Below, piece by piece: positions 61,853-64,000 of a stretch of 64,000 bases of DNA. The translations under genes and the position numbers were made by a program. The notes beneath the pieces were generated by a model. It was not told the DNA's origin. It saw only the letters and a program-made list of their open reading frames with translations, and ran no database searches. The DNA is from Hymenobacter sp. YIM 151500-1. GTDB lineage: Bacteria; Bacteroidota; Bacteroidia; Cytophagales; Hymenobacteraceae. The stretch spans positions 3,430,001 through 3,494,000 of the forward strand of contig NZ_CP110139.1 in the NCBI RefSeq assembly GCF_025979885.1. Reading direction: 5' to 3'. Numbering within the stretch: the first letter of the stretch is position 1; each line of letters begins with the position of its first letter.

Positions 61853-62134
61853 CTAGTTGTCTTTACCGAACAGCAGGAAAGCCAGGGAACCTAGGAAGGG
61901 GAAGAAGAAAATAATCAGACCCCAAATCAGCTTTTTGCCCAATGACCACGGCTGCTGGAACAAGCGGTACAGCGCATACACCGCCAGAATCAAGTGGATA
62001 ATTCCGGCCGTAGTCAACGAACCATCGGCGTTACGGGTGCGGCCGCAGCTGCTCAGCACAAACGACAGCAGCATGGTCAGAATGCCGGTTACGGAAAGCG
62101 AACGGCTGGAAGAAAGGTTAAGTAGCTTGTGCAT
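61853..62134 (-). CDS. PLDc_N-domain membrane lipoprotein
   Basis: A 93-aa protein. An N-terminal hydrophobic stretch ends in LSSC (Cys30), a possible lipobox. Two membrane helices follow (~45-62 HLILAVYALYRLF and ~70-88 LIWGLIIFFFPFLGSLAFLL) in the PLDc_N pattern (PF13396), as at the start of cardiolipin synthases but without the catalytic HKD domain. Function unknown. I use Met 62134 (MHKLLNLSSS); the longer frame adds 24 unrelated residues. Confidence 0.82.
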   Translation of the reverse strand: MHKLLNLSSSRSLSVTGILTMLLSFVLSSCGRTRNADGSLTTAGIIHLILAVYALYRLFQQPWSLGKKLIWGLIIFFFPFLGSLAFLLFGKDN

Positions 62135-62247
62135 GGGTGCAGGGAGTGTAGAAGTTGGGAAAGAGATTTGGGGGCTTCTACGCACAGGCTTACAATTAGA
62201 TATCAACCAGACCCTTGTGCAAACACATCATGCTGTATATCAATTAT

Positions 62248-62880
62248 TTACGCAATAAAATCCCTGATTTGCTCCCAAAAAAGAGGCCCAACGCGGGGTA
62301 TCAGGATGAGCGTCAGCACGATGCCGTACAGGGCACCGTAGAAGTGGGCATCGTGGTTGATATTGTCGCCACGGCGCTGGCCCATGTAGTAGGAATACGC
62401 CAGGTACAGCAAACCGAAGATGAAACCGGGAATCTCGAAGGGAATGGGGAAGATAAGAATGCCGCCGGTAGGATTGAACAAGATGGCAGCAAACAACACC
62501 GAAGCTACCCCGCCCGAGGCTCCGAGGCTGCGGTAACCGGGGTCGTCGCGGTGGCGCAGGTAGGTGGGAATGTCAGACAGGATGATGCCACCGAGATACA
62601 GCAGCAGAAACAGCAACAAGCCAGTAGTTGGCCCGAAAACCTGGGTGTAGATGCTCTCCACCACCCGGCTAAACGAGTAAAAGGCCAGCATGTTGAACAG
62701 CAGGTGGCCCCAGTCGGCGTGCAGGAAGCCGGAGGTCAGGAAGCGGTACCACTCATTGGACCGCTTAACGCGGTAGGGGTCCAGAATCCAGCTGTTCAGC
62801 AGCTCCTGGTTCGACCAGGCGTAAAGCGAAATGCCGCAGGTAAGAATCGTCAGGACCAGCGTGGGGCTCAAAGAAAGCAT
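62248..62880 (-). CDS. rhomboid-family intramembrane serine protease
   Basis: A 210-aa protease with six membrane helices. Catalytic Ser in LGASGGVASVLFA (GxSG, ~124), His in NINHDAHFYGALYGI (~176), and the conserved HxxxN-like stretch FLHADWGHLLFNMLAF. It cleaves membrane-spanning substrates; substrate unknown. It lies 77 bp after the polyprenyl synthase gene on the same strand. Confidence 0.93.
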   Translation of the reverse strand: MLSLSPTLVLTILTCGISLYAWSNQELLNSWILDPYRVKRSNEWYRFLTSGFLHADWGHLLFNMLAFYSFSRVVESIYTQVFGPTTGLLLFLLLYLGGIILSDIPTYLRHRDDPGYRSLGASGGVASVLFAAILFNPTGGILIFPIPFEIPGFIFGLLYLAYSYYMGQRRGDNINHDAHFYGALYGIVLTLILIPRVGPLFWEQIRDFIA

Positions 62881-62957
62881 AGAAAAAAGGAAAAATGTTC
62901 AGGTAGTGGAGGCGAGCAGAGTCAGTATCCGAAAGTTGTGCTTCGGGGTATTGATTT

Positions 62958-63929
62958 CTACTGCTCCCGCTCCATGAGCTGCAAGGCCAGGCGGCGCAGC
63001 GGCTCTTTGCGCGTTTCGGGGGCCGCCACGCGCTCCAAATGATGCAAGGCGTCCTGGAAGTAATCGTTGATGAGTGCTTCGGTCTGCGGGCGTATTTCAA
63101 GCTCGTCGTAGATGGCACGCACGGCCTGTACTTTGGCCTCGGCGTCCAGAGCGGGCTGGCCGATGTGGCGGGCCAGTATGGCTTGCTGGGTGGCGTTGGC
63201 CTGGGCTTGGGCCGTGAGCAACAGGAAGGTCTTCTTGTCCGACACAATGTCGCCGCCCACGCGCTTGCCGAAGGTGGCGGCGTCGCCGTACACATCGAGC
63301 AGGTCGTCGCGCAGTTGGAAGGCCAAGCCGATGTCGGTACCGAACTGCCGCAGGTGGTCGGCATCGGCGCGGGAGGCGCCGCCGAGCAGGGCGCCCAGCT
63401 CCAGGGCAAACCCCAGCAGCACGGCCGTCTTCAGCCGAATCATGTCGAGGTACTGCTCGATGCTGACCTGGGCTTCGGTCTCGAAGTTCATGTCCCACTG
63501 CTGGCCCTCGCACACCTCGGCGGCGGTTTGGGAGAAGCGGCGCAGCACGTGGGCCAGCAGCGGCGGCGGCACGTCGAGCAGCAGCTCGTAGGCTCGCACC
63601 AGCATGACGTCCCCGCTCAGGATGGCTACGTTGGGGTTCCACTTCTCGTGCACAGTGGCGTGGCCGCGGCGCAGGGGCGCCTGGTCCATCAGGTCGTCGT
63701 GCAGAAGGGTGAAGTTGTGGAAGACTTCGGTAGCCAGGGCTGGCTTGATGACGGGGCTGAGGTCGTCGGTGAACAGGTGGGCGCCGAGCAAGGTGAGCAG
63801 GGGCCGGATGCGTTTGCCACCCAGGCCCATGATGTAGCGGATGGGTTCGTAGAGGGCCGCGGGCTGCTCGCCGTAGTGCAATTGGGCTAGGCCCGCGGAA
63901 AGTTGGTTTGAGAAGTAGGAAAGGTCCAC
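62958..63929 (-). CDS. trans-polyprenyl diphosphate synthase (FPP/GGPP type)
   Basis: A 323-aa prenyltransferase. First Asp-rich motif LLHDDLMD with following RRG, second motif FQLRDDLLDVYGD, and GGKRIRPLL near the N-terminus. The residues before the first motif (EVFHNFTLLHDD: Phe and Thr at the 5th and 4th places before DD) suggest a medium chain length such as GGPP, but chain length is not fixed by this alone. It could supply GGPP to the GGGP synthase at 16001-16810. A promoter-like TACCTTTC lies near 63955-63962. Confidence 0.92.
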   Translation of the reverse strand: MDLSYFSNQLSAGLAQLHYGEQPAALYEPIRYIMGLGGKRIRPLLTLLGAHLFTDDLSPVIKPALATEVFHNFTLLHDDLMDQAPLRRGHATVHEKWNPNVAILSGDVMLVRAYELLLDVPPPLLAHVLRRFSQTAAEVCEGQQWDMNFETEAQVSIEQYLDMIRLKTAVLLGFALELGALLGGASRADADHLRQFGTDIGLAFQLRDDLLDVYGDAATFGKRVGGDIVSDKKTFLLLTAQAQANATQQAILARHIGQPALDAEAKVQAVRAIYDELEIRPQTEALINDYFQDALHHLERVAAPETRKEPLRRLALQLMEREQ

Positions 63930-63954
63930 AGAAACGGGGGTGCGGTTCAGGAAG

Positions 63955-63962
63955 GAAAGGTA
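63955..63962 (-). promoter_or_regulatory. -7-like element of the polyprenyl synthase gene
   Basis: TACCTTTC, one mismatch to TAnnTTTG, ~26 bp before the ATG at 63929. Confidence 0.5.
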
Positions 63963-63971
63963 CGGAAGCCA

Positions 63972-64000
63972 TTGTCATTGCGAGGCAGGGGCGAAGCATC
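63972..64000. repeat. start of a CATTGCGAGGCA-type repeat (cut by the window end)
   Basis: TTGTCATTGCGAGGCA followed by GGGGCGAAGCATC resembles the first arm of the intergenic CATTGCGAGG ... GAAGC repeats related to the CATGCTGAGC family. The second arm would lie beyond the window. Confidence 0.45.

Overview
The window looks like a chromosomal segment of a GC-rich Bacteroidota, most probably a Hymenobacter-type member of the Cytophagales. The evidence is: many genes preceded by the Bacteroidota -7 promoter element TAnnTTTG; almost no Shine-Dalgarno sequences although the 16S rRNA keeps an intact anti-SD; families typical of the phylum (DUF4270 and DUF4476 proteins, a PorE-like OmpA lipoprotein, a stand-alone GT5 domain beside panC, a GGGP synthase); and heavy use of bidirectional hairpin terminators. 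The genus is inferred from gene content and 16S character, not from a database search.

Layout. 1-3.9 kb: an rRNA operon on the minus strand (partial 23S, tRNA-Ala, tRNA-Ile, complete 16S) driven by three near-identical tandem promoters. 4-10.2 kb: secreted DUF4476 protein, PorE-like lipoprotein, and an HdrB/HdrC-like Fe-S pair. 10.3-17.9 kb: tRNA-Phe, NagB/PIG-L fusion, MarR and AraC regulators, a J-domain/TPR membrane protein, and a three-gene unit ending in an archaeal-type ether-lipid enzyme (GGGP synthase). 18-23.4 kb: acyl-CoA dehydrogenase, zinc peptidase, heptose adenylyltransferase, YbhN-like flippase, and panD/panC. 23.5-33.6 kb: GT5 domain protein, DUF4270, glmS, RidA, pentapeptide protein, gltX and AIM24-like protein. 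33.6-40.9 kb: a small Arg-rich membrane protein not obvious as a gene, GH3 enzyme, a GxxExxY nuclease-like gene bracketed by repeats, lptB and an M61 peptidase. 40.9-58.4 kb: recJ, a TPR protein, an envelope cluster (coaX, OMP, lptC, ppiD), RluB-type pseudouridine synthase, DksA-like protein, ribH, pdhA, recF and DciA-like protein. 58.4-60.2 kb: a 1.7-kb low-GC zone with no ordinary genes except one HTH gene, a near-perfect parS site and an iteron-like TGTTACA array. 60.2-64 kb: GDPD, DUF2939, PLDc_N protein, rhomboid protease and polyprenyl synthase.

Themes. Envelope biogenesis recurs (LptB, LptC, PpiD, RfaE2, GlmS, OmpA/PorE-like, OMP). Coenzyme A synthesis is covered by panC, panD and coaX. 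Isoprenoid and ether-lipid chemistry is represented by the polyprenyl synthase and GGGP synthase. recF, the DciA homologue and parS suggest the right end is origin-proximal.

The two most unusual signals are (1) the parS plus iteron-array plus HTH gene region at 59.5-60.1 kb, and (2) a set of locus-specific nested inverted repeats that begin at or next to stop codons and fill the gap to the next gene, one set of which brackets a PD-(D/E)XK-like GxxExxY gene and runs into the neighbouring GH3 coding sequence.
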